64,000 nt of DNA from Struthio camelus (Eukaryota; Chordata; Aves; Struthioniformes; Struthionidae), in contig NC_090953.1 in the NCBI RefSeq assembly GCF_040807025.1, positions 25,962,997 through 26,026,996 of the forward strand, written 5' to 3'. The notes under the pieces were generated by a model. That model made no database searches. It saw only the letters and a list, made by a program, of their open reading frames with translations, and was not told the origin of the DNA. The translations under genes were made by a program, and so were the position numbers. Below, in pieces: positions 34,001 through 39,680 of the stretch. Position 1 is the first letter of the stretch, and each line of letters begins with the position of its first letter.

Positions 34001-36750
34001 TCTGAGGTTCCCCATGCTCGTGACCCAGCAATGAGCTTCTCTCATCACCCACAGTTTATGAACCATCCAGGGGCAACATTACCCAGAGTTTTTTTCTCTT
34101 CTGGTGTTCCAGCACATTCCCATTACGGTACCACTGGTAGTTTGGGGCTGGGACCCCCATGGCAGCACACCGCAGTTGTAGTGGCTTCCCTACTTCTACC
34201 TTCTGCTCGGCGGGGTTGAGGATGATGACTGGTTCTCCTCGCCAAAGCTGAGGGAGCAGCCCTGTGAAGCAACAGAGTTGGTCCTCTCTTTGCCAGGACA
34301 GAAAACAAAGGCAATTTTTTCCCTGTAAAGGGGTCTGTGCAGACTGCCAGAAAAGTGAATTGTTTCCACCTGCACACAGAGATACCACCGCACACTAAGG
34401 CTGCTGTTCCAGCCTTGCCTCTGTCTTTCTGCTCTTGGAACAGGGAGTCCTCTAGAGCAACATCTACAATAGTAAGACCACCCACTGATAAGCCAAAGCA
34501 AAACCTTTTGCTTTCCCGTTCCAAAGGTGCCCGGATGCCTGAAGAGGCTCATCATCTCCTGCCAAGGGTGCAGTTAGCATGCTGAGGTCAGACACACCCA
34601 GAGTTATTTTGCTCAGTTTTGAAATAGCCAGACTGCTTCTTCAAGTTCATATGCCAAACGCAAATTAGCAAACACCCAGCAAAACATCTATTTGGGAAAT
34701 CTCTGGAGAGTTATCAGCAGGAGGAACAGGTAAAAACAGTCTGGGTTACTGGGATCATGACAGGATCTGACATATCCAGAGCAGGGACACAGCTGTCCGG
34801 CTTGGACCTGCACGCCCATTTCACTGGAACGATCCTCCTGTATGATGATTTTAAAGCGAGAAGGGCACACTGACCCTGAAACTGCAAAGGGTCACTGTTG
34901 CAAGGGGCTGCAACATTTCATCAGTGGGCAATGGCTGTGCAAAGCACAAAATAGAGAAAAGCTAGAAGACATGCTCTTACCTCTAGCAACACACTGATGT
35001 ACCTCCACTTTCACCCAGTTAGAGAAGACAGCATTTTTATGGAGGTCATTGATTCTGCAGGTGTACAGTTGGGTTTGCTGTGCAGTGATGAGCAAGTCTT
35101 GCTCAGTTGCACCAGGAATCTGGCAACAGGCAGACTAAAAAGAAAACACAGCCAGTCAGCAGCATATCCTATTTTCATCACCGGTAGCAGAAGGCACTAG
35201 GAGGACCTTGCTAAGAGCAGGAAGAGTGGAAAGTCCCTGGTTCTGTCTCCTCCTCCAGCCAGAGGGATGCAGAGAGAAGGAGCCTAGTGCTCCGCATAGC
35301 ATTCACTGAAGCCCTAGGCAAGCACAATTATACAGACATACCCTATTTCCTACTGTTCTTTGCTCCCTTCTACCCTCCTGGTTAGCACCAGATTTGTCCA
35401 TAGAGAGACATCTGTATTATGCTGCACCACTCCACCAGCCTGTGACCGCAAGATCCAGGGCTATCTCCATGTAAAAGCATTACCTGGTGCTGACAAAACC
35501 ATTGGTACTGCAGAGATGTGCAGGCCTCAGCTCTGCATCGCAGAGTGAAGGAGTATCCAACAGGGACAGAGACAGAGACCGGCTGCTCGGTGATCACAAT
35601 GGCTACAGAGAAACAGATGCAGGTTTGTAACACAACCAAGGAGATGGAAACAAGAGGGCAGGTGTGCAGGATCCTCACTCACACAAGTTACTCTTCCTCC
35701 TTCAGAGGAGGAACGATCCAGCACAACCCAGGCTCTGCTTTGGTTAGACCAAGGCTGCTCACTTCTGTTTGATGCTTTCTCAGAAAGGGGCTGGGCACGG
35801 AAGTGCTGCCAGACCTGTTGGGCACTTTCTTCTGCAAGGCAGTAAACCCCTCGGATCCCTCAGGGCTCAGCACATGGGGCCTATCCCATGAAGGAAGGGG
35901 ATTTTGGAAAATTAGGAAGCCCTACCTCCAGGGGATGCACAGGGATGCCACCATGCTTTTAAAGTCTTCTTGATAGCTTAAATAAACAGGCCACAGCACT
36001 TTAAGGCATATGCTTTGTGCTGTCCCAGATGAAACGCAACACAGGCATTTCTTTGATGTGGATCGCCTATCTGGACTACTCAGTTTGCTTAACTGACAAC
36101 TTACAATGCCTAGCAGCACCTACTCCAGGACACCAGCTGCAACTCCCCAGCTGACTCCACGCCTGAACACGGCCAGGCAGCTGCTCACCTTTCTGCATTG
36201 CTTTAACAGCAGCTTGTCCTCCAAGCCTGCATGCATGCAGCTGGCCTCAACAGCCGTCGGTCTCACACTTGGCTCTTCTCCCAGCTAAAAAGCAGCACCT
36301 GCCTAGGCAAGGGAAGGAAAGAGCAGAGATGGTAAGGCAGCTTCAAGTTCCCCATGGGGCACATCAGCCACCCAGGACTCCCTCTCTCCATCCTCCACTC
36401 CCACAGCTGGCTGCCAGGAAGGGGGGGAAAAAAAAAAAAAAAGCAGAGAAGGAACAGAGGAGGCTGTATGCCATTCACGTCATCCTTCACACTCCCCTCT
36501 CAACCTCCTGGGCCTTGAACGGACAGCCTAGGCTCTCTGCGCTCCTCGGGGCAGAGCTGGAAGGGCTGCATCCAACTCTGGGTGCGCTGTTCCCGCTGTC
36601 CTGCCAGCCGGAGCTGCAGAGCGGGCAGCCGCCGCGCACCTCGCCCGGCTCGGCAGCCGGGCTCCCTCCCGGGCGAGCCGGGGACCCGCCGCCCCGGCCG
36701 CCCTGGCTCTCACCTGGCGGAACGGCGCGGGCGAGGCTGCGGGCCGCCAT
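3716..36750 (-). CDS. MALT1-like paracaspase (PCASP2/PCASP3-type paralog), whole gene, 14 coding exons
   Basis: Joined coding exons, 5' to 3' on the minus strand: 36750-36714, 35602-35484, 35119-34981, 34261-34083, 33497-33401, 30538-30512, 29486-29283, 23279-23102, 17211-17137, 16450-16323, 15800-15669, 15112-14961, 5742-5617 and 4078-3716. All introns are GT-AG, all phases match, and the total is 651 aa plus stop. Domains: Ig1 about 13-95, Ig2 about 105-190, linker 191-200, caspase-like protease about 201-390, Ig3-like about 400-550, and a Ser/Pro-rich tail. The protease has YYAGHGYE (His275) and LLDTCRK (Cys324), with the S1 acidic residues Asp225, Asp322 and Glu360. Known MALT1 is an Arg-specific cysteine protease and scaffold of the CARD-BCL10-MALT1 complex that drives NF-kB. 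Human MALT1 is 824 aa; the shortfall is the absent death domain, a short linker and a shorter tail. Similar roles here are inferred. The ALPK3 neighbour argues for PCASP2 or PCASP3 rather than MALT1; which of the two cannot be decided from sequence alone. Confidence 0.9.
4540..4990 (+). mobile_element. Diverged CR1-like fragment, plus orientation
   Basis: Translation in shifting frames gives CR1 thumb-like phrases, such as a [14 protein letters not shown] piece near 4810 and a stretch like [12 protein letters not shown]. It is heavily decayed, lies in paracaspase intron 13, and its limits are rough. Confidence 0.4.
5617..5742 (-). CDS. Paracaspase exon 13, Ig3-like second part (residues 490-531)
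   Basis: The 126-nt exon runs from TAACCCAG|GAGAGG to TTCAG|GTAAGA, phase 0 at both ends. It is 42 codons, the same number as the aligned human MALT1 segment that ends LSSLQKLK; here it ends LNGLQKIQ. Sequence identity is low apart from that end, so the call rests on phase, length, order and splice sites. The TRAF6-type PEETGSY motif that human MALT1 carries here is absent. Confidence 0.82.
8930..9720 (-). mobile_element. Old, diverged CR1/L3-like element
   Basis: Read as reverse complement it follows the CR1 3' half: GGGTCCAAAACTGGACCCAG and TGCTCCAGCCTCAGC, a heat-of-decay match to the GAATTGGACACAGTCCTCCA segment of the younger copy at 19.8 kb, then ATCTCCAGTTTATCAAAATC. It lies in paracaspase intron 12. 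The boundaries are uncertain. Confidence 0.6.
11612..11653. repeat. Degenerate CA microsatellite
   Basis: A CACACAAACACATGCACACA-type stretch in paracaspase intron 12. Confidence 0.75.
12500..12830 (+). mobile_element. Diverged CR1-like 3' fragment, plus orientation
   Basis: GACCTGGAAAAGGTGCAGAG, AAAGGTGACTAGGATGATCA and AGGCTGAGACGCTACAGCCT recall the CR1 ORF2 end (LEKVQRK-TRMI, then SLEK). It lies in intron 12 of the paracaspase gene. Confidence 0.5.
13894..13925. repeat. A-rich AAAT/AAATA microsatellite
   Basis: TAAAAATAAAAATAAATAAA-type repeat in paracaspase intron 12. Confidence 0.85.
14961..15112 (-). CDS. Paracaspase exon 12, Ig3-like first part (residues 439-489)
   Basis: The 152-nt exon has acceptor TCTCTTCCAG and donor CCAACC|GTGAGT, phase 1 in and 0 out. 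It encodes [12 protein letters not shown] and [13 protein letters not shown], matching MALT1 KFDCGVQIQLGF and EFSNVMIIY. The antisense strand is also open for 252 codons across exons 11-12; that is a GC-driven shadow. Confidence 0.9.
15669..15800 (-). CDS. Paracaspase exon 11, protease to Ig3 connector (residues 395-439)
   Basis: The 132-nt exon runs from TCTCTCTCAG|ATATTG to AGCTATG|GTAAGC, phase 1 at both ends. It contains EARALTDPV, matching MALT1 EKRALTDPI, and Trp434 near the position of MALT1 Trp580, the residue lining the known allosteric pocket. The connector is about six residues shorter than in human MALT1. Confidence 0.92.
16323..16450 (-). CDS. Paracaspase exon 10, end of protease domain (residues 352-395)
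   Basis: The 128-nt exon has acceptor CCTTTGCAG and donor TAGAAG|GTAAAG, phase 2 in and 1 out. It reads SEDAEAYE with Glu360, which is 36 residues after the catalytic Cys, exactly as Glu500 in human MALT1 (S1 pocket). It continues with [14 protein letters not shown], matching MALT1 NGIFMKFLKDRLL. Confidence 0.94.
17137..17211 (-). CDS. Paracaspase exon 9 (residues 327-352)
   Basis: The 75-nt exon has acceptor CTCTTCCAG and donor GCCAC|GTAAGT, phase 2 at both ends. It encodes a divergent loop and ends in NTVYGYAT, matching MALT1 NIVFGYAT. The incoming TG plus its first G makes Trp327; several other candidate joins would create a stop, which supports this exon. Confidence 0.9.
20034..20333 (-). 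pseudogene. CR1 reverse-transcriptase fragment, catalytic palm and thumb
   Basis: This segment contains [18 protein letters not shown] and the FADD catalytic motif in [10 protein letters not shown], then the thumb [18 protein letters not shown]. It lies downstream of the previous fragment in CR1 order and in another frame. Confidence 0.85.
20488..20904 (-). pseudogene. CR1 reverse-transcriptase fragment, finger/palm part
   Basis: This 138-codon open stretch has the non-LTR RT motifs [28 protein letters not shown] and [12 protein letters not shown]. It stops at LGR and the continuation is in another frame, so the ORF is broken. It belongs to the CR1 copy at 19321-21430. Confidence 0.85.
23102..23279 (-). 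CDS. Paracaspase exon 8, catalytic His and Cys (residues 268-327)
   Basis: The 178-nt exon runs from TTCCCAG|CTATAT to AAATG|GTAGGG, phase 1 in and 2 out. It carries the whole catalytic dyad: His275 in FYYAGHGYE and Cys324 in LLDTCRK, 49 residues apart as in human MALT1 (415 and 464). Asp322 matches S1 residue Asp462. The stretch [19 protein letters not shown] is nearly the MALT1 sequence. Confidence 0.96.
23955..23992 (-). mobile_element. Very short CR1 3'-end remnant
   Basis: About 38 bp including TTGGTGGGAAGGGACCTCTG and GAGTCCAAC match the CR1 3' end; nothing more can be aligned by eye. Confidence 0.5.
25990..26380 (+). mobile_element. Diverged CR1-like fragment, plus orientation
   Basis: Near 26010 the translation suggests [17 protein letters not shown], close to the CR1 ORF2 phrase following the RT thumb. 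The following sequence is too decayed for firm limits. It lies in paracaspase intron 7. Confidence 0.45.
28300..28500 (+). other. MARVEL/CKLF-like hydrophobic reading frame in intron 7 (doubtful)
   Basis: A 173-codon plus-strand ORF (28177-28698) includes the hydrophobic stretches [20 protein letters not shown] and [16 protein letters not shown]. Spacing and character recall one hairpin of CKLF/CMTM MARVEL proteins (an AQxP turn between two helices). The rest of the ORF shows no family signature and no splice context was established, so it may be chance. Confidence 0.15.
29283..29486 (-). CDS. Paracaspase exon 7, start of protease domain (residues 200-268)
   Basis: The 204-nt exon has acceptor TTTCTGTTAG and donor CTACG|GTAAGG, phase 1 at both ends. 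It reads [12 protein letters not shown], then APVTDVFEL with Asp225, which corresponds to S1-pocket Asp365 of human MALT1. It continues through [12 protein letters not shown] to LLGKGVY. Identity with MALT1 is high here (DKVALLIGN, VVSLLDL, LDKGVYG). Confidence 0.95.
30512..30538 (-). CDS. Paracaspase exon 6, 27-nt microexon in the Ig2-protease linker
   Basis: The acceptor TTTCTTTTCCAG and donor G|GTGAGT flank 27 nt encoding TCRSEKFF, phase 1 at both ends, so the exon can be skipped without breaking the frame. Human MALT1 has a 33-nt alternatively spliced exon 7 at this linker. Homology of the two exons is inferred from position and phase only. It is possible that further small linker exons were missed between here and exon 5. 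Confidence 0.7.
30539..33400. other. Paracaspase intron 5, 2.9 kb
   Basis: It contains the poly(A) tract at 31422. Human MALT1 has additional linker exons in this part of the gene; none was recognised here, but an exon of a few tens of bases could be missed. Confidence 0.6.
31422..31445. repeat. Poly(A) tract, 24 A
   Basis: An uninterrupted A run in paracaspase intron 5. Confidence 0.95.
33401..33497 (-). CDS. Paracaspase exon 5, Ig2 second half (residues 159-191)
   Basis: The 97-nt exon runs from CTGTCTAG|ATCAAC to CACGTGG|GTGAGC, phase 0 in and 1 out. It contains the Ig [10 protein letters not shown] motif with Cys172. It was found by phase and by the expected second cysteine of Ig2; it is too short to stand out as an ORF. 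Confidence 0.9.
34083..34261 (-). CDS. Paracaspase exon 4, Ig2 first half (residues 99-158)
   Basis: The 179-nt exon has acceptor TTCACAG and donor CTCTGG|GTAATG, phase 1 in and 0 out. It encodes [18 protein letters not shown], then LQLRCAAMG (Cys130) and YQWYRNG (Trp142), closing with KRKKLW. The layout is that of MALT1 Ig2 (LVLQCVAVGSP, YQWFKN, TKKLYM). Confidence 0.92.
34981..35119 (-). CDS. Paracaspase exon 3, Ig1 second half (residues 53-99)
   Basis: The 139-nt exon runs from TGTTGCCAG|ATT to CTAGAG|GTAAGA, phase 0 in and 1 out. It holds the second Ig cysteine (LYTCRIND, Cys73) and a WVKVEV G-strand. It aligns with the human MALT1 stretch around FYVCRVNNN through WSQLDV. Confidence 0.9.
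35484..35602 (-). CDS. Paracaspase exon 2, Ig1 first half (residues 13-52)
   Basis: The 119-nt exon has acceptor CTCTGTAG and donor CAG|GTAATG, phase 1 in and 0 out. It contains the first Ig cysteine in FTLRCRAEA (Cys35) and the Ig tryptophan in YQWF (Trp47). In human MALT1 the matching segment LCCRATG holds the Arg149 self-cleavage site. Here Arg36 in LRCRA is at the aligned position. Confidence 0.9.
36714..36750 (-). CDS. Paracaspase coding exon 1 (start codon, residues 1-12)
   Basis: The ATG lies in a strong Kozak context (GACCATGG) inside the CpG island. The exon reads [12 protein letters not shown] and ends in phase 1 at CCGCCAG|GTGAGA. The phase matches the Ig1 exon, giving an in-frame join ([12 protein letters not shown]). 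The join falls where human MALT1 passes from death domain to Ig1 (LLSPP-GIKITV). The mature exon probably begins at 36774, after an acceptor (CTCTTCCCAG). No hydrophobic death-domain pattern is seen. An alternative is that this is only one of several first exons. Confidence 0.65.
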
Positions 36751-37114
36751 GGTCGCCGCGGATGTCCCCTCCTCCTGGGAAGAGCCAGGCTCCCCGTCTC
36801 GGCGCCGGGGTCGGGCTGCCGGCGCTGCCTCGCTAGGCCGGGCGCTCCATGGGCCCTGCCGGAGGGGCAGAGGGACTCAGCGGCTCTCGCGGGCCACGCT
36901 GCTCGGCAGCCTCTGCCCAGCGGGCCAGCGCACGCGGCGTTGAGGAAGCGAGTCCTTCGGGCCGCGCCGCTGACGCGGCCAGAGGCAGCGCCCGGGCCGG
37001 CCCGCGCGGCCAGGCCGCGGCGCCCGCTCGCTCGAGGGGCCGCGCCCCCCCTTCCCCGCGGGGGAGGCGGCCCCGCTGCTGCCAGCGGAGCGGGGGCAGC
37101 AGCCCCGGACTCAC

Positions 37115-37165
37115 CTGCCGCCGGCCCCGCCGCCTGGGAAGGCGCTGCCGGCGCAGAGCGCGGCA
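37115..37165 (-). other. Candidate 5' noncoding exon of the paracaspase gene
   Basis: On the minus strand a near-consensus donor, GGCGGCAG|GTGAGT, ends at 37115. A matching acceptor (CTCTTCCCAG) lies 24 bp upstream of the ATG, at 36775. An intron of about 340 bp in the leader would put the transcription start just downstream of the ETS and ISRE-like sites. The upper limit is a guess. The reading frame stays open across this join, so an N-terminal extension cannot be ruled out. Confidence 0.4.
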
Positions 37166-37199
37166 CTTCCGCGCCGCCGGGCCGGGCCCGCCCCGCCCC

Positions 37200-37210
37200 G
37201 AAAACGAAAC
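37200..37210 (+). promoter_or_regulatory. ISRE/IRF-like element (GAAAACGAAAC)
   Basis: GAAAACGAAAC matches the core GAAANNGAAA of interferon-stimulated response elements. It is an isolated A-rich motif in an otherwise almost pure G/C block, about 85 bp upstream of the candidate first-exon donor and 450 bp upstream of the ATG. Interferon or IRF control is an inference. Confidence 0.55.
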
Positions 37211-37220
37211 CGCCGCCGCG

Positions 37221-37345
37221 CCGCCCGGCCCGGCCCGGCCCGGCCCGCCTCGGGGCGGCACCGCCCGGGGCTGCCCCCGCCCCGCCACGGCCTGCCGGCG
37301 GGGGCTGCCTCGCCCGCGCCGGGGCCCGGGCCCGGGCCCGCGGCC
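37221..37345. repeat. GGCCC and GGGCCC short tandem runs in the CpG island
   Basis: Five or more GGCCC units lie near 37226-37248 and a GGGCCC run near 37320-37340. Both are G-run-rich and could form quadruplexes. Confidence 0.7.
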
Positions 37346-37439
37346 GCCCTCCCTCCCGCCCCCGCGACGGGACCACCCCCTTCCCCCGCCCCCGCATCCT
37401 CACAGCCAACCCCATCCCCCTCCCCGTGCCGCCTTCGTC

Positions 37440-37930
37440 CCCACCCCGCCAAACGCCCTCACCCCGGCCCCGCAGCCACCCCCAGCCCCGCAACCAACCT
37501 CATCCTCATCTCTATGGCCACCGTCACCACTGTCCCTACAGCCACTCTCGCCCTCATCCTCACCCTTGCCCCACCGCCGACCTCATCCCCATCTGTCTCC
37601 ACCGCCACCCACTGCCACCTTCACCCCTGTCCCCAGGTCCCCTTTGCCCCCATCCCACGGCCACCCTCACCCTATCCCCACAGCCACCTGCAGCCCCACA
37701 GTCACCCTTACCCTTGTTCCCACAGCTGCCCTTGTCCCTGTCTCCACACCCCCCCTCATTCTCATCCTCAACCCTATGGCCACCCTCACCACCATCCCCA
37801 CGGCCACGCTCACCCTCATCGCCATGGCCACCCTCACCATTGTTCCCAGCGCCACCCACACCCCTGTCCCCATGGCCACCCTGTTGTGCTCACAGCCACC
37901 CTCACCCATGTCCACCCAAAGGCTCATCAT
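37440..37930 (+). repeat. C-rich minisatellite with 24-bp period
   Basis: Degenerate units such as ATGGCCACCCTCACCA recur at 37776 and 37824 (48 bp apart) with a half-period relative between them. The same pattern is seen from about 37514 on. The minus strand is G-rich with many GG/GGGG runs. It lies immediately outside the paracaspase CpG island. The 331-376-codon ORFs across it reflect absence of A/T-rich stops. Confidence 0.8.
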
Positions 37931-38256
37931 GCTGAAGCCCAGCTGCAGCCGCCTGCTCCCTCAGCTTGAGAGAACGTGAGCAGGGATCCAGCCTGCGCTG
38001 GTGAAAATCTGCCGGACCACTTCCTCCGAAGAATCCCCAGCCAGCCCTGCCGGGGCACCACGAGGGCGTCAAGGGAAGCGAAGCTGAGCCAGCCAGCCCA
38101 GAGGTTCACAAGTCCCTCTGGGAGTGGGCAGAAAGGGGACAGATCAGAGCCAGGGGCTTGTTCTCTTCCTGAAGCCCAGCCTCTCCAGGCCAAAGTTATG
38201 ACTTCTAGAGCCTGTCTTGTAAACTGGCTCTACCTGTGTCATTGCTTTGATTCTGT

Positions 38257-38299
38257 ACTTAAAGCCCATATTGATTTAACTTAAAGCCCATATTTAACC
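38257..38299 (+). repeat. Imperfect 22-bp tandem duplication
   Basis: ACTTAAAGCCCATATTGATT begins at 38257 and its relative ACTTAAAGCCCATATTTAAC at 38279. It lies between the two promoters. Confidence 0.8.
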
Positions 38300-39178
38300 T
38301 TCTTGGTACAAAGGAAAAGTATGAAATCTCTCTCCTGGTTCCCGAAGTCTCCCTCTTTGGCTACTGAAATGAGTTTGAGGATTCATTAATAACCAGCCAA
38401 TCGATTTAGGAGTTAATTTTTAAGGAGGCCTCTGGGAACAGAACACTTGTGCCTGTCTAATTTTTATCTCAAATAGTCTTTTATAACAGAACGAGAGATC
38501 CTTCAAGCCCTTCTGGAGTTACAACTTAATGAAATGAATTACACTTGTGTGCAGGTTGTACTTGGAGAAACTAGATGGCAGTGACTGTAAGGATTCATTA
38601 TTGCTGTGCCATACAGCATGATCTTTATCTACAGACAGAGTTAGGACAACAGGCAGACTCCCCTCTATGGTTTTGTCTGTGTGCTGGTGGTGACAGAGCT
38701 TGTTGGAGAGCAAGAACAAGTCTGTGATTTTAGAAAGGGAGGAACGTATGTGCATCTGTGCTGGATAGGAAAGGGAGGAATACATTGTCTGAGAGGAATG
38801 TGAAAACATCTGTGTCTCTCAGCACAGTGAATCAGTGCTGGATTTGCAGGCAGAGGACAAAAGCTTTGCTAACAAAAATGCAGGACAGAAGCCTTGTGAC
38901 TGGCTGCTTTATACTGCAAACATTAAATGTTGAGAAAGTGAGTTTCAAATCAGAGCAGAGGGCAGTCTCACTCTCTGCAAACAAAATGACTAGAGACCAG
39001 ATGTTGTAATAGAAAGCTCTGTCTCAGCAGTGTGACTGGCACAAGAATCATTCAGAGTTCGAAAGGGTAGGAAAAAAATCCCCATGTGTCTGGATGAGGG
39101 ATCAATCCCTAGAACAGGATTCATCTCAGCTAACTTGAGCCTGTGCTCACCATCCAGGCTTCCCTTAGCTAATAGGGT

Positions 39179-39680
39179 GAATCACAGAATCACACTATAA
39201 CTGAGGTGGGAAGGGACCTCTGGACGTCTCTGGTCCAGGCCCCCACCAGAAGCAGGGCCATCTTAGATCAGTTGCTCAGCACCTTGTCCAGTCCAGAGTT
39301 GACTATTTCTTAAGATGGAGATCACACACTTCTCTGGGCTCCTGTTGTACTGTTTGATCCCCCTCCTAGGAATAATTTTTTCCCTAACATTGAATCAGAA
39401 TTTCCCATGTTGCAACTTGTGTTTGTTGCCTCTCATTTGATCACTCTGCACTTCAGAGAAGAGTCTGGCTCCATCTCGTCTACACCCTCCCATGACGTAG
39501 CTGAAGACAGCACTAAGATCTCCCTTTAGCCTTCTCTTCTGAAGACTTAACTAACCCAGCTCTCTCAGCCTCTCCTCACATGTCATGTGCCTGAGCTCCC
39601 TTAATCCGCTGAGTGGCCTTCACTGGACTCACTCCAGGATGTCAGTGTCTTTCCTGTATTTGGGAGCTTGAAGTTTGATC
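39179..39680 (-). mobile_element. CR1 3' fragment, about 0.5 kb
   Basis: It starts with GAATCACAGAATCACACTAT and GGTGGGAAGGGACCTCTGGA. It continues through the TCTCCCTTTAGCCTTCTCTT and AGCCTCTCCTCACATGTCAT stretches typical of CR1. It is inserted between the two divergent promoters. The upper end is approximate. Confidence 0.85.

Larger units (their letters stand above)
36560..37360 (-). promoter_or_regulatory. CpG-island promoter of the paracaspase gene
   Basis: A very GC- and CpG-rich block with no TATA box surrounds the start codon at 36750. It contains an ETS-like GCGGAAGTG on the minus strand at about 37164-37172, an ISRE-like element at 37200-37210, and runs of GGCCC and GGGCCC. Long ORFs on both strands here come from the base composition. 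The boundaries are approximate. Confidence 0.75.

Noticed and set aside
36528..37979. Overlapping ORFs of 321, 376 and 331 codons on both strands in the GC-rich block
   Set aside because: Stops are depleted by extreme G/C content and a 24-bp repeat; the translations are low-complexity Pro/Arg/Gly/Ala and no family is recognisable.
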